This document shows, in pieces, positions 53,807-63,207 of a DNA stretch of 64,000 nt; positions within the stretch are counted from its first letter, which is position 1; every line of letters begins with the position of its first letter. A program made the translations under genes and the position numbers. The DNA is from QFNR01 sp043842855 (GTDB lineage: Bacteria; Pseudomonadota; Gammaproteobacteria; Burkholderiales; Neisseriaceae), in assembly GCA_043842855.1 (NCBI GenBank), contig JBBPJF010000002.1:310001-374000 (forward strand). The letters run 5' to 3'. The notes under the pieces were generated by a model that saw only the letters and a program-made list of their open reading frames with translations, made no database searches and was not told where the DNA came from.

Positions 53807-54703
53807 ATGCAGACAAATGAATTAAAAAAACCTCTTTCCTTAAAGGCCAAACTTAGCGAATTGGTAGAGAGGCTTGATTTGTTGTTACCACCTAAGAATC
53901 GGGCTCCCAATTGGGATGCTTTTGCCTATAAATGGAAACGTTTTGGTTTCAGGGGTGTCTTGCTTGCGTTGGAAATGCCTAACACTTTTGGATTAGAGCG
54001 CTTGGTCAATATTGACAAACAAGTTAGGTTGTTGGTTCGTAACACTGAACAGTTCTTAAATGGCTACACCGCTAATAATGTATTATTAACAGGAGCGCGG
54101 GGAACAGGTAAATCTTCTTTAGTCAAAGCGTTGCTGCATGACTATGCTGATCAGGGACTAAGGCTAGTGGAAGTGGATAAATCTGGCCTTCTGTCCTTAC
54201 CGTATCTTCTAAGTTTGCTCAGAGTACGTCCCGAAAAGTATATTCTTTTTTGCGATGATTTATCCTTTGATTTGGGCGAAAGTGAATATAAAGAACTCAA
54301 AATTGCTTTAGATGGGAGCTTGAGTACTAAGGCAGATAATGTACTAGTATATGCCACTTCGAATCGTCGACATCTAATGCCACAGTTGCATATAGATAAT
54401 CTTGTTAGTCAGAATCATGATGAAGCAGAGATCCATCCTGCAGAAGCAATTGAAGAAAAAACTTCTTTATCCGATCGCTTTGGATTATGGCTTTCGTTCC
54501 ACCCCTTTAATCAGGAACAGTATCTTGCAGCAGTAGAGAGCTGGCTAAAAGCTTTTGCTGTGGTGTTTAGTGACGCAGCACGGCAGGAAGCTCTGCGCTG
54601 GGCTCAGCACAAGGGTGGACGAAGTGGGCGTGTGGCTTGGCAATTTGTCTGTGACTGGGCTGGGCGACAAAAGCTTGCAGCTGAAAGAGAGACGCTAAAA
54701 TAA
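53807..54703 (+). CDS. DUF815 AAA-type ATPase
   Basis: The 298-residue protein has a Walker A motif GARGTGKSSLVKALL (96-103 core) and a Walker B ILFCDDLSF (about 146-154). A sensor-like VLVYATSNRRHLMPQ and the DRFGLWLSFHPFNQEQYLA segment are characteristic of DUF815. The function is not known. In other betaproteobacteria it often precedes a Nudix gene; here a SirB2-like gene on the other strand follows. The ATG at 53807 is preferred to a TTG one codon earlier. It is divergent from clcA across 33 bases. Confidence 0.9.
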   Translation: MQTNELKKPLSLKAKLSELVERLDLLLPPKNRAPNWDAFAYKWKRFGFRGVLLALEMPNTFGLERLVNIDKQVRLLVRNTEQFLNGYTANNVLLTGARGTGKSSLVKALLHDYADQGLRLVEVDKSGLLSLPYLLSLLRVRPEKYILFCDDLSFDLGESEYKELKIALDGSLSTKADNVLVYATSNRRHLMPQLHIDNLVSQNHDEAEIHPAEAIEEKTSLSDRFGLWLSFHPFNQEQYLAAVESWLKAFAVVFSDAARQEALRWAQHKGGRSGRVAWQFVCDWAGRQKLAAERETLK

Positions 54704-54780
54704 GCTTTCACCAGAGCGCTTCAGGCGAGGTTGGAGAATGGCCTTGGAACAAAGACTGCTGTAGCCACTGTATGTATCTA

Positions 54781-55161
54781 TTAAAAGGGCTGCACTTTAA
54801 CCAAATAGATGATGCCTGCTACAGAGGCCATAGCAAGTAAATAAAACCTTATGGCAATTGAGCTTGCTTTGGGGGCTCTCAAGCATAGAATCCCCGTGAC
54901 GATGTACACTATTACCAGCAGGAGTTTAAAATCGAACCATCTGACGTCAAATAGAATCGTGCTTCCCTTGCAGCTTGCTAGATAACCTCCCGTAAGGAGA
55001 ATGAGGATATCAAATACACGGCTAATAGGAGATAGTAAGCCAGGGAGTTTGTACTGAGGATCAACATAAGTGCGCCAGAATTTATAATTAAAAAGCAATA
55101 CCGCAGATACTGCGATTAAGGGATGTAAGTGGTGTATGACGTCGTACGTGAGAAAGTTCAC
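54781..55161 (-). CDS. SirB2-family small membrane protein
   Basis: The 126-residue protein has four hydrophobic helices (about 12-28, 46-64, 77-95, 103-121). The pattern HHLHPLIAVSAVLLFNYKFWRTYV, SRVFDILILLTGGYL and WFDFKLLLVIVYIVTGILCLR matches the SirB2 family of predicted regulators or membrane proteins of unknown action. It stands alone, with a 600-base gap upstream. The ATG at 55161 has no strong ribosome site. Confidence 0.78.
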   Translation of the reverse strand: MNFLTYDVIHHLHPLIAVSAVLLFNYKFWRTYVDPQYKLPGLLSPISRVFDILILLTGGYLASCKGSTILFDVRWFDFKLLLVIVYIVTGILCLRAPKASSIAIRFYLLAMASVAGIIYLVKVQPF

Positions 55162-55759
55162 GGCTTTAAGTCCATGTTCCTAGAGTTTAGATGGTTTTTG
55201 CGTTCGCCAGGATAACTAAAAAATTTTAGCATGGCAAGTTTGACCAAGGATAAGGTTATATTGTTTTATGGACAAACACGTGAAGCGGCAAAATAGGTAG
55301 TAAGTAGCTGGGGAATTAAGTCTTTGTTTAAATTATGAGAGAAATGAAGACTTTTTATTCCGTCAATCTGCGCCTAGAGATAAAAGGAGGAGGCAGATCG
55401 TTCGTATCTTCTTTGCAGCGGTGGGCTGAAGTGTAGGATCTAACCATATCTACTTGAAACGGTAAGTAGTTAAACCGTGTCGATCGTATAAATGCGTAGC
55501 TACGCATAGCTAATCCAGTACAAAAATACTTTTCTTTTTATGATGTTGTCCATCATAGACGGGCTCTCACTATTAGGTAACAGGAATAATGATAGTGCCA
55601 TGTGCTAGTAGGAGGCTGCTCTGGAATGGGCGGATCGTTAAACACAGCTAAAGTAGTGTATTAAACTAGAAGTTAAAATATTTTTAGGTGTAAAAACTTG
55701 GAGTTAGTTAGGGAAGACGAATAAGCTCATATCCTGCTAGATGCTTCGGGAACATAAGT
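55162..55759. other. Non-coding gap between SirB2-like gene and mutY
   Basis: 598 bases between divergent genes. It contains a perfect 16-base palindrome at 55492-55507. No gene or RNA was recognised. Confidence 0.5.
55492..55507. repeat. Perfect 16-base palindrome
   Basis: ATGCGTAGCTACGCAT is its own reverse complement. It lies in the middle of the SirB2-mutY gap and could be an operator or a chance dyad. Confidence 0.5.
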
Positions 55760-56830
55760 ATGTCTTTTATTGAGGATAAGAAAAGTAAAGTGAATGAGGT
55801 TTTTTCAGAGCTGTTGGTAAGTTGGCAGAAACAATTTGGACGCCATGGTTTGCCTTGGCAAGTTAATAACCCTTATTGGATCTGGGTGTCTGAGGTCATG
55901 TTACAGCAGACTCAGGTATCAACTGTGAAAGAATACTTTCCTAAATTTATTCGTGCCTTTCCTGATTTAAAATCCTTAGCAGAGGCAAAGGAAGAAACTG
56001 TTTTGAAATATTGGGCAGGGCTTGGGTATTATTCACGGGCAAAAAATTTACATACTTCTGCACGTTTTTTAAATACAAATTACGGGCAAAATTTTCCCAG
56101 TACCAGAGCAGAATGGCAGCAGTTAAAAGGCATAGGTCGAAGTACTGCTGCAGCGATAGTAGCCTTTGCTTTCCAAAGAAAAGAAGCCATTTTAGATGGC
56201 AATGTTAAGCGGGTTTTAGCAAGATTATTTGCTTTATACATAGATGTGGCGCAGTCCTCTAGTCAAAAGATACTATGGGAACTATCGGAGAATCTATTAC
56301 CAGCCAATTCTGAGCATATGCCAGCTTATACGCAGGGTTTAATGGACTTAGGGGCAATGGTTTGCTTGAAGAAAAAGCCACGTTGTCTGAAGTGCCCTGT
56401 ACACAATTTATGCCAGGCATATAAACGTGGGCAGGTAGATTATTTTCCAGTAATCAATAGGCGAATTACACTTAAGAAAATAGATTATTTTTGGCCTTTG
56501 GTTATAACGGATTCAGCTCAACTGATGGTATTTGAAAGGGAAGCCAAAGGCATTTGGTCAGGACTCCTAACTCCTCCTACTTTTGAAACCAAAGTACAAA
56601 TGTTAAAGTGGCTAAAAGAAAATGCACTCGATACTAATACATTAGTTTTTTTATGCACGTTAGTTCATAAATTAACTCATCGAGAGTTAAGTATTCATCT
56701 TTTTAGATTAGTTGTAGATTCTATTCCCCAGATAGATAAAGGAATGTTTTATCCCATTTCAGAGTTAAGGGATGAACGTGTTCCTAAACCTTTCAAAATG
56801 GTATTGTCAGGCAAGTATCTTATGGATTAG
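55760..56830 (+). CDS. mutY: A/G-specific adenine DNA glycosylase
   Basis: MutY removes adenine opposite 8-oxoguanine. The 356-residue product has the catalytic Glu45 (WVSEVMLQQTQV), the helix-hairpin-helix LKGIGRSTAAAIVAFAF and catalytic Asp146 (ILDGNVKRVLAR). It also has the 4Fe-4S loop Cys202-x6-Cys209-x2-Cys212-x5-Cys218 and a NUDIX-like C-terminal domain that recognises oxoG. It is complete. mutM, its partner, is not in the window. Confidence 0.97.
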   Translation: MSFIEDKKSKVNEVFSELLVSWQKQFGRHGLPWQVNNPYWIWVSEVMLQQTQVSTVKEYFPKFIRAFPDLKSLAEAKEETVLKYWAGLGYYSRAKNLHTSARFLNTNYGQNFPSTRAEWQQLKGIGRSTAAAIVAFAFQRKEAILDGNVKRVLARLFALYIDVAQSSSQKILWELSENLLPANSEHMPAYTQGLMDLGAMVCLKKKPRCLKCPVHNLCQAYKRGQVDYFPVINRRITLKKIDYFWPLVITDSAQLMVFEREAKGIWSGLLTPPTFETKVQMLKWLKENALDTNTLVFLCTLVHKLTHRELSIHLFRLVVDSIPQIDKGMFYPISELRDERVPKPFKMVLSGKYLMD

Positions 56831-57084
56831 TTTATCTATATAGCGGTCGCCTAATTTCCTAGGGCTAAATATAGTTCTAGGCCGGGCATGGGGCTTTTGA
56901 GCTATACTTAGCTAAGTTCAAGAATAACTAATTTAAAGGTTACTGAAGTTTTTTTTAAGTTCTTTTTACCTCTGTTTGAAATTTAATATTGATGGCTATC
57001 TCCCGGCAGTAAAAAACTTTTAAACATCACTAAAGATTTGGAAGTAAACTATGATGTAAGAACATGAGCTGAAAGGAAGAACAT

Positions 57085-58641
57085 ATGAAAATAGGTATTC
57101 CTAAGGAAACTTTGGTAGGAGAAAATAAAGTTGCAGCCACTCCTAGTACCGTCGCTGAATTGTTAGCTCTAGGTTTTGAAGTATTAATCGAGGAAGGTGC
57201 AGGCTTACGCGCAGGTTTTTCAGATCTAATGTATCAAGAAGCTGGTGGTCAACTGGTTTCGAAAGAAGCAGTTTGGAGTTCAGCGTTAATTTATAAGGTG
57301 AACGCACCCACTGAAATAGAAATAGAAGGTTTAAAAGCGGGGACTGTTTTAGTTAGTTTCATCTTCCCTGGTCAGAATCCCAAGTTAATCGAATTACTCA
57401 CCCATAAAAAAATCACTGCTTTTGCTATGGACATGGTGCCCAGAATTTCTAGGGCTCAAGCTATGGATGCTTTATCTGCCATGGCGAATATCAGTGGTTA
57501 TCGAGCTGTTATAGAGTCAGCCAATGAATTTGGACGCTTTTTCTCAGGACAAATTACGGCAGCTGGTAATATTCCTCCAGCCAAGGTTTTGGTTGTAGGA
57601 GCTGGAGTGGCTGGTTTAGCTGCAGTGGGTACAGCAAGCTCTTTAGGAGCAGTGGTGAAGGCATTTGATACCCGAAGTGAAGTAGCTGAACAGGTTCAAT
57701 CTTTAGGAGGAGAATTTTTAAGTGTAGAGGTTAAAGAGGATAGTACTCAAACCGATGGCTATGCCAAGGTGATGTCGGAGGAATACATCAGGGCGGAAAT
57801 GGAGCTTTTTAATAGGGAAGTACCCAAGACAGATATCCTAATTACTACAGCCGCCATTCCAGGTAAACCTTCACCTAAACTGATTAGCAAGCAAATGATT
57901 GATGCTATGCACCCAGGTTCTGTTGTTGTAGATTTGGCAGCAAGAGGGGGTGGAAATTGTGAATATACTGAACCAGATGCAAGAATTGTTACTGAGAATG
58001 GAGTGATTATTTTAGGCTATATGGATATGGCAAGTCGTCTTCCTATTCATGCTTCTCAGTTATATGCCACTAATTTATTGAATCTGACCAAGTTACTGAC
58101 GCAGGGAGAAAAGGGGCAAATTAAGCTTAACTGGGACGATGTTATTGTTCGTCATATGGCTATTTGTCATGAGGGTGAATTGATGTATCCACCACCCCCA
58201 GTGGAAGTAACAAGTAAACCACTAAAAGAAACAGTTAATCCCAAAAGGGAAACTCAGAAATCTAATTTACGAGGGAAATCCACGGTCAGTTGGGCTTCTC
58301 ATACAAAAAGATGGGGAGTATTCTTCCTTGGTCTACTAGCACTGGTATGGTTGAGTCTCCAGGCTCCAGTAGAATTTTTCGATCACTTAACAGTGTTTAT
58401 GCTGGCCTGTGTGCTCGGGTATTATGTGGTTTGGAACGTTGATCATTCTCTACATACTCCCTTAATGTCTGAAACTAATGCTATTTCTGGAATCGTTATT
58501 TTAGGTGCTTTGATGCAAACTAGGCATCAATTATTTGGAATCAAGCTACTGGCTTTTGTCGGTATTATTTTAGCCAGTATTAATATTTTTGGAGGATTTT
58601 CAATAACTCAGCGCATGCTGAATATGTTTCATAAAGACTAG
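57085..58641 (+). CDS. pntA: NAD(P) transhydrogenase subunit alpha
   Basis: PntAB moves hydride from NADH to NADP driven by proton entry. The 518-residue subunit is the fused E. coli-type form. It has the NAD-binding domain at 1-380 (MKIGIPKETLVGENKVAATP, RAQAMDALSAMANISGYRAV, VLVVGAGVAGLAAVGTASSLGA) and a linker. Four membrane helices follow at about 405-510. The site AAAGGAAGAACAT precedes the ATG. pntB follows after eight bases. Confidence 0.97.
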   Translation: MKIGIPKETLVGENKVAATPSTVAELLALGFEVLIEEGAGLRAGFSDLMYQEAGGQLVSKEAVWSSALIYKVNAPTEIEIEGLKAGTVLVSFIFPGQNPKLIELLTHKKITAFAMDMVPRISRAQAMDALSAMANISGYRAVIESANEFGRFFSGQITAAGNIPPAKVLVVGAGVAGLAAVGTASSLGAVVKAFDTRSEVAEQVQSLGGEFLSVEVKEDSTQTDGYAKVMSEEYIRAEMELFNREVPKTDILITTAAIPGKPSPKLISKQMIDAMHPGSVVVDLAARGGGNCEYTEPDARIVTENGVIILGYMDMASRLPIHASQLYATNLLNLTKLLTQGEKGQIKLNWDDVIVRHMAICHEGELMYPPPPVEVTSKPLKETVNPKRETQKSNLRGKSTVSWASHTKRWGVFFLGLLALVWLSLQAPVEFFDHLTVFMLACVLGYYVVWNVDHSLHTPLMSETNAISGIVILGALMQTRHQLFGIKLLAFVGIILASINIFGGFSITQRMLNMFHKD

Positions 58642-58649
58642 GAGCGAAA

Positions 58650-60023
58650 ATGGCGCAAGGATTAGTCATGATGACCTACACTTTAGCAGCACTGTTATTT
58701 ATGGCCAGCTTAGCGGGACTAGCTAAAAAGGAACATGCCAAACTGGGTAATTATGCTGGTATAGCTGGAATGTTTTTAGCCCTAGTTGCGACGTCTACTA
58801 GACTTGGGGCAACAGAAATAGGCTGGGTTTTCTTTGCCTTATTGATAGGGGCTTTTATCGGACTTTTGCTGGCTAAAAAAGTGACCATGTCGCAGATACC
58901 GGAGCTAATTGCCATCCTACATAGTTTTGTAGGTTTGACAGCAATATTGGTAGGTTTGAATGCATGGAAGACTTCTAATACGGTTGCTGCTGATTTGTAT
59001 CGTACGTATCTGATTGAGATTTTCTTAGGGGTTTTTATTGGTTCAGTAACCTTTTCCGGCTCTCTAGTGGGTTATGCTAAGTTGAGTGAGAGAATGAAGA
59101 GTAAGCCACTAAGTCTGCCTTATAGGCACGGGCTAAACCTATCAGCTTTGGGGTTGAGTTTGATTTTGTTGTTTTGGTTTATCCAGGAGGCTAATGGCAT
59201 TCCCTTATTTTTGATGTTAGTTATTTCCTTATGGTTTGGCTGGCACTTAGTGGTTTCTATCGGCGGAGCGGACATGCCTGTAGTAATTTCTATGCTGAAT
59301 TCTTACTCAGGTTGGGCAGCTGCAGCCTCTGGTTTTATGTTGGGAAATGATTTACTTATCATCACTGGCGCCTTAGTGGGTTCTAGTGGGGCGATTTTAT
59401 CCTATATTATGTGTCGGGCAATGAATCGCTCTTTTTTATCCGTGATTTTAGGAGGCGTTGGTCCTGGCAAAATAGCTTTTGAAGAAAAAAAGGTTCAAGG
59501 TAGTTATCGAGAAGCGACTACGGAAGAAGTGGCTCAACTGCTAAAACAAGCTGGTGAGATAATCATTACGCCCGGTTATGGTATGGCTGTAGCACAAGCT
59601 CAGTACCCTGTAGCGCAATTAGTTCAGCAATTAAGAGCTCAGGGGAAAAAGGTTAGATTTGGCATTCATCCAGTTGCTGGGCGTTTGCCTGGACATATGA
59701 ATGTGTTATTGGCTGAAGCTAAAGTACCCTATGACATCGTCTTAGGTATGGATCAAATTAACGAGGATTTTAGCAAAACAGATGTAGTGTTGGTGATCGG
59801 GGCTAACGACACAGTAAACCCTGCTGCAGCGAGTGATCCTAATAGTCCTATTTCAGGGATGCCAATTTTAGAGGTGTGGAAAGCCAAGCAGGTAGTAGTC
59901 TTTAAACGTTCCATGAATACCGGCTATTCAGGCTTGCAAAATGCATTATTTTTTAAGGAAAATACTTTAATGTATTTTGGAGATGCGAAGGCATCTGTGG
60001 AGGCTTTGCTTAAACGTATCTAA
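58650..60023 (+). CDS. pntB: NAD(P) transhydrogenase subunit beta
   Basis: The 457-residue subunit has the membrane domain (about 1-270, eight or nine helices, including LHSFVGLTAILVGLNAW and GGADMPVVISMLNSYSGWAAAASGFML) and the soluble NADP-binding domain. The latter shows IITPGYGMAVAQAQYPVAQL, GIHPVAGRLPGHMNVLLAEAKVPYD, DVVLVIGANDTVNPAA and NTGYSG. It completes the pnt operon. Confidence 0.97.
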   Translation: MAQGLVMMTYTLAALLFMASLAGLAKKEHAKLGNYAGIAGMFLALVATSTRLGATEIGWVFFALLIGAFIGLLLAKKVTMSQIPELIAILHSFVGLTAILVGLNAWKTSNTVAADLYRTYLIEIFLGVFIGSVTFSGSLVGYAKLSERMKSKPLSLPYRHGLNLSALGLSLILLFWFIQEANGIPLFLMLVISLWFGWHLVVSIGGADMPVVISMLNSYSGWAAAASGFMLGNDLLIITGALVGSSGAILSYIMCRAMNRSFLSVILGGVGPGKIAFEEKKVQGSYREATTEEVAQLLKQAGEIIITPGYGMAVAQAQYPVAQLVQQLRAQGKKVRFGIHPVAGRLPGHMNVLLAEAKVPYDIVLGMDQINEDFSKTDVVLVIGANDTVNPAAASDPNSPISGMPILEVWKAKQVVVFKRSMNTGYSGLQNALFFKENTLMYFGDAKASVEALLKRI

Positions 60024-60538
60024 TGTTTTCAACAGCTAACTTGGTAGGATGTTATAGGATTTATAGACACCTGTTTTTGGAGGGGAGTTTACGTTGGACC
60101 TGTTGATTGGGTTGCGGATAAACTGAAATTTAGATGGGAGTTCTCTTCCAGCTTTGCTAAGTTTTTGGGCGCAAAGTTGCATTGCTTGAGATTGTGCTAG
60201 CTGCCTTCCATTAGTTGTCCATATTGCTATCTAAAGCCATAGAGGCTTGGTTTGTGGATGGCAGGTGCTTTGGTAGTTATACTTGCTTAAAGCTATCGGT
60301 TGATGCTATTACAATGCCTTTCTGAAAAAGAGGTCCCTTTTTTCGAAGCGAGAAAAATCGCATGTGAAGATAGTTTGGTCTGACTTGGCTTTGATAAGTG
60401 TAGTGGCATATTAGCAGGGACAGTGTCAACATAGTGAGCCTGCAGTGATCGATATCTTTTTCCGCTAGTAAGACCACCAAAGGTCAGGCTGGATATACAC
60501 AACCCGTGTAACAAAGAAATAGGTAACCTCAGCAAACA
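60024..60538. other. Non-coding gap between pntB and tRNA-Ile2
   Basis: 515 bases. Two overlapping minus-strand frames of 67 and 80 codons (60277-60535) have no protein character and no good ribosome site. No pntB terminator is obvious. Confidence 0.5.
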
Positions 60539-60614
<76 letters not shown>

Positions 60615-60632
60615 TCACTGATAGGGAGGAGG

Positions 60633-60661
60633 ATCTTAACATATCTCTTTCGTTTTTTAAA
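60633..60661 (-). promoter_or_regulatory. Promoter of tRNA-Ile2
   Basis: On the minus strand TTTAAA (60656-60661) and TAAGAT (60633-60638, with a TGn extension) are 17 bases apart, placing transcription start about 12 bases before the mature tRNA. Confidence 0.6.
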
Positions 60662-60718
60662 GTGCCAGTGTGTGAAGCATGGCTGAACATTATTATCACA
60701 TATGAGGACAGGCGCACA

Positions 60719-60747
60719 TTGTAGAGTTACAAAGGCCAAGCTATAAT
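60719..60747 (+). promoter_or_regulatory. Promoter of the DUF465 gene
   Basis: TTGTAG (60719-60724) and consensus TATAAT (60742-60747) have a 17-base spacer and lie about 53 bases before the ATG. Confidence 0.7.
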
Positions 60748-60799
60748 CTGTCTGTAGGACACTGATGCTGTAGTTTGTTTAACGTAAAGGAATGTAAAG

Positions 60800-61021
60800 A
60801 TGTTTCCAGAATACCGAGATTTAATTAGCCATCTAAAGACAGAGGATGCTCATTTTGCACGCTTGTTTGATGAGCATAATGCTCTGGACGAAAAAATATC
60901 AAATCTGGAAAATAATCCCGTTACAAGTGGGGTGGAGGAGTTAGAAGAGTTAAAGAAACAAAAGCTTCAACTTAAAGATAAGTTGTACGAGATTTTAAAG
61001 AAGGCAGCAGCTGAACGTTAA
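60800..61021 (+). CDS. DUF465 (YdcH-like) small coiled-coil protein
   Basis: The 73-residue product begins MFPEYRDLISHLKTEDAHFARLFDEHNALDEKISNLE and continues as a helical hairpin ending LKKQKLQLKDKLYEILKKA, the standard pattern of DUF465. Its function is unknown. A good promoter and AAAGGAATG ribosome site precede it. Its stop codon abuts the end of the converging coaBC gene with no base between. Confidence 0.9.
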   Translation: MFPEYRDLISHLKTEDAHFARLFDEHNALDEKISNLENNPVTSGVEELEELKKQKLQLKDKLYEILKKAAAER

Positions 61022-62224
61022 TTAGCTCAGATACTCGGCTATTGTTCTTACTATTTCTTGGGCTATTATCGATTTTGGCTGTTGTTGTAGGTTGGTGATA
61101 CCTTTGTCACCTATTAAGTAGGCCGTGCTCAGCTCCTTTCCCAGACTTTGGTCTACTTGATTGGCTACTAGTAGAGGAATTTTTTTGCGTAGGCGTTTTT
61201 GCTGCGCATATTCAAGGAGACATTCGCTTTCTGCCGCAAAGCCCACGCAGAAAGGCTCGTCATCTAGGGCGGCCACAGAGGCTAAAATGTCAGGATTAGT
61301 CTCTAGCTCTAACTTTAACGGCTCATTCACTGTTTCAGTACTTTTCTTTATTTTGGTCTGGGCTGGATGCTTTACCCGATAGTCTGCAACAGCTGCCACT
61401 GAGATAAAGATATCCTGATCTTCCACTTCCTCGTGCACAGCTGCATACATCTCTTTAGCACTTAAGGCATAACGAACTTTGCTTAGACCGTAAGGAATGG
61501 GTACTTCCAATTGGCCATGGATTAGCGTTACCTCTGCTCCTGCATTGCGGCATGCTCGTGCTAGTTCTATGCCCATTTTCCCGCTAGATAGATTAGTTAA
61601 GCAACGTACAGGATCTAACATTTCTCTGGTAGCGCCTGCGGTCATTAGTACTTTCTTATCTTTGAGTAAAGGAGGGAAAAGTTGCCCACTGATTAAATCA
61701 GCTAAAATTTCCGGCTCTAACATACGGCCTATACCATTCTCGCCACAGGCTTGAATGCCTGTCTCTGGTCCTAAAAGCATTACTCCATCGGCCTGTAATC
61801 TTTGAATATTACGCTGATTGGCAGGGTTGTACCACATCCGGACATTCATAGCAGGAGCTACCAGTAGAGGGATATTACGGGCAGCGGCTAACTCGGTCAG
61901 AAAATTATCCGCAATTCCATTAGCCAGCTTGGCGAGAGTGTTAGCACTAGCAGGGGCAATGACCAGCAGATCGGCCTGCCGGGTAAGATGGATATGTTCC
62001 ATGCCCTCTTTTAACGTATAGACATTAGCTTGAGTGAGTACTGGTTCTCCACTTAGGGCTTGAAAGGTCTTTGATGAAACAAATTTTTCAGCTTCTGGAG
62101 TAAGGACTACAGTTACTCTATAGGCGCGCTTTTTCAGTAGTCTTACTAAAAAGCAACTTTTATAAGCAGCAATGCCCCCACAGACGCCCAACACAATATG
62201 GGAAGTGTTTGTTGAAGAATTCAT
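61022..62224 (-). CDS. coaBC: Bifunctional phosphopantothenoylcysteine decarboxylase/synthetase
   Basis: CoaBC carries out two steps of coenzyme A synthesis. In the 400-residue product the flavoprotein CoaC half (1-190) has LGVCGGIAAYKSCFLVRLL, the substrate motif PAMNVRMWYNPANQ and the reactive cysteine in QACGENGIGRM. The CoaB half has MTAGATREMLDPVRCLTNLSSGKMGIELAR and the KIKKS lysine motif. It converges on the DUF465 gene. Confidence 0.97.
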   Translation of the reverse strand: MNSSTNTSHIVLGVCGGIAAYKSCFLVRLLKKRAYRVTVVLTPEAEKFVSSKTFQALSGEPVLTQANVYTLKEGMEHIHLTRQADLLVIAPASANTLAKLANGIADNFLTELAAARNIPLLVAPAMNVRMWYNPANQRNIQRLQADGVMLLGPETGIQACGENGIGRMLEPEILADLISGQLFPPLLKDKKVLMTAGATREMLDPVRCLTNLSSGKMGIELARACRNAGAEVTLIHGQLEVPIPYGLSKVRYALSAKEMYAAVHEEVEDQDIFISVAAVADYRVKHPAQTKIKKSTETVNEPLKLELETNPDILASVAALDDEPFCVGFAAESECLLEYAQQKRLRKKIPLLVANQVDQSLGKELSTAYLIGDKGITNLQQQPKSIIAQEIVRTIAEYLS

Positions 62225-62394
62225 ATTTATCCTTCCAAATTTACTCAGTCAAAAAATGGCTGATCTTTTCTAGCCCTGGGAGTATTCATTAAGGAAATTT
62301 ATTATAAGATAGCACAATAGGATTAAGCTACCCTATGCAAGTTGTAGAGCGGTTAATCCATAGGATAAAAAAAGTACATCAGCTTGTTGATAGG

Positions 62395-62422
62395 TTGATA
62401 ATTTATCTCATACCGGTATAAT
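62395..62422 (+). promoter_or_regulatory. Promoter of rplU-rpmA
   Basis: TTGATA (62395-62400) and consensus TATAAT (62417-62422) have a 16-base spacer, with transcription starting about 33 bases before the rplU ATG. Confidence 0.75.
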
Positions 62423-62461
62423 GTCCGGCTTGTATTTTTATTATTAATTTTGGAGTTAGGT

Positions 62462-62770
62462 ATGTATGCGGTCATAAAAACCGGGGGAAAGCAGTATAAA
62501 GTTGCCTCTGGCGAAAAATTAAAGATAGAACAGATACCGGCAGAGCTTGACAGCCAAATTGTATTAGATCAGGTGTTAATGCTAATCGAAGGGAATAAAA
62601 TTAGGGTTGGAAATCCTTTCATTGAAGGCGTTTCGGTCAAAGCAACAGTGATTAGCCAAGGGCGTCATGCTAAAGTTCGTATTTTTAAAATGCGCCGTCG
62701 CAAGCATTATCAAAAGAGACAGGGGCATCGACAGAATTTTACTGAAATTCGTGTTGATTCTATTGCTTAA
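62462..62770 (+). CDS. rplU: 50S ribosomal protein L21
   Basis: L21 binds 23S rRNA. From the ATG at 62462 (MYAVIKTGGKQYKVASGEKL) the product has 102 residues, the usual length; a TTG four codons upstream is not needed. The C-terminal RIFKMRRRKHYQKRQGHRQNFTEIRVDSI is typical. GGAGTTAGGT serves as ribosome site. rpmA follows after 18 bases. Confidence 0.98.
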   Translation: MYAVIKTGGKQYKVASGEKLKIEQIPAELDSQIVLDQVLMLIEGNKIRVGNPFIEGVSVKATVISQGRHAKVRIFKMRRRKHYQKRQGHRQNFTEIRVDSIA

Positions 62771-62788
62771 GCTTACTGGAGTAACATT

Positions 62789-63055
62789 ATGGCATCTAAA
62801 AAAGCAGGGGGTAGTTCTAGAAACGGAAGAGATTCTGAGGCGAAACGCTTGGGAGTTAAGGTTTTTGGTGGTCAGTTGATTCCCGCAGGCTCTATTATAG
62901 TTCGTCAAAGAGGCACTCGGTTTCATGCTGGTGATAATGTGGGGACGGGAAAGGATCATACCTTGTTCGCTAAGATTAATGGACGAGTTCAATTCGCCAT
63001 TAAAGGGGAGCTTAAGCGTAAAACGGTCAGTGTACTACCCATTGAAGAAAAATAG
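62789..63055 (+). CDS. rpmA: 50S ribosomal protein L27
   Basis: The 88-residue product begins MASKKAGGSSRNGRDSEAKRLGVK, the N-terminal tail that reaches the peptidyl-transferase centre, and contains GSIIVRQRGTRFHAGDNVG. No N-terminal pre-sequence of the Firmicutes type is present. The usual next gene, obgE, is absent: a terminator and purM follow. Confidence 0.98.
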   Translation: MASKKAGGSSRNGRDSEAKRLGVKVFGGQLIPAGSIIVRQRGTRFHAGDNVGTGKDHTLFAKINGRVQFAIKGELKRKTVSVLPIEEK

Positions 63056-63094
63056 ACAGCTAGCTAAATCTATTTTTACCTTTTCTTTAAGGAT

Positions 63095-63123
63095 GAACCT
63101 GACTTTGTTCAGGTTCTTTTTTT
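63095..63123 (+). terminator. Rho-independent terminator of rplU-rpmA
   Basis: The stem GAACCTGA/TCAGGTTC with a six-base loop is followed by a T run, 40 bases after the rpmA stop. Confidence 0.92.
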
Positions 63124-63168
63124 GTCTTTTGTCCCGTCATTGTTGCTCACTAATCTGCTGTTTTTGAG

Positions 63169-63174
63169 TATAAT
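63169..63174 (+). promoter_or_regulatory. -10 element for purM
   Basis: A consensus TATAAT lies 34 bases before the purM ATG. The best -35 (TTGCTC at 63143) is 20 bases away, which is too far for certainty. Confidence 0.5.
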
Positions 63175-63207
63175 GTGCCACTTTAATGGAAGTAGTGATA
63201 CTAGTCT

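Noticed and set aside
60277..60535. Two overlapping minus-strand frames before tRNA-Ile2
   Set aside because: No recognisable motif, poor starts, and composition of translated non-coding DNA.
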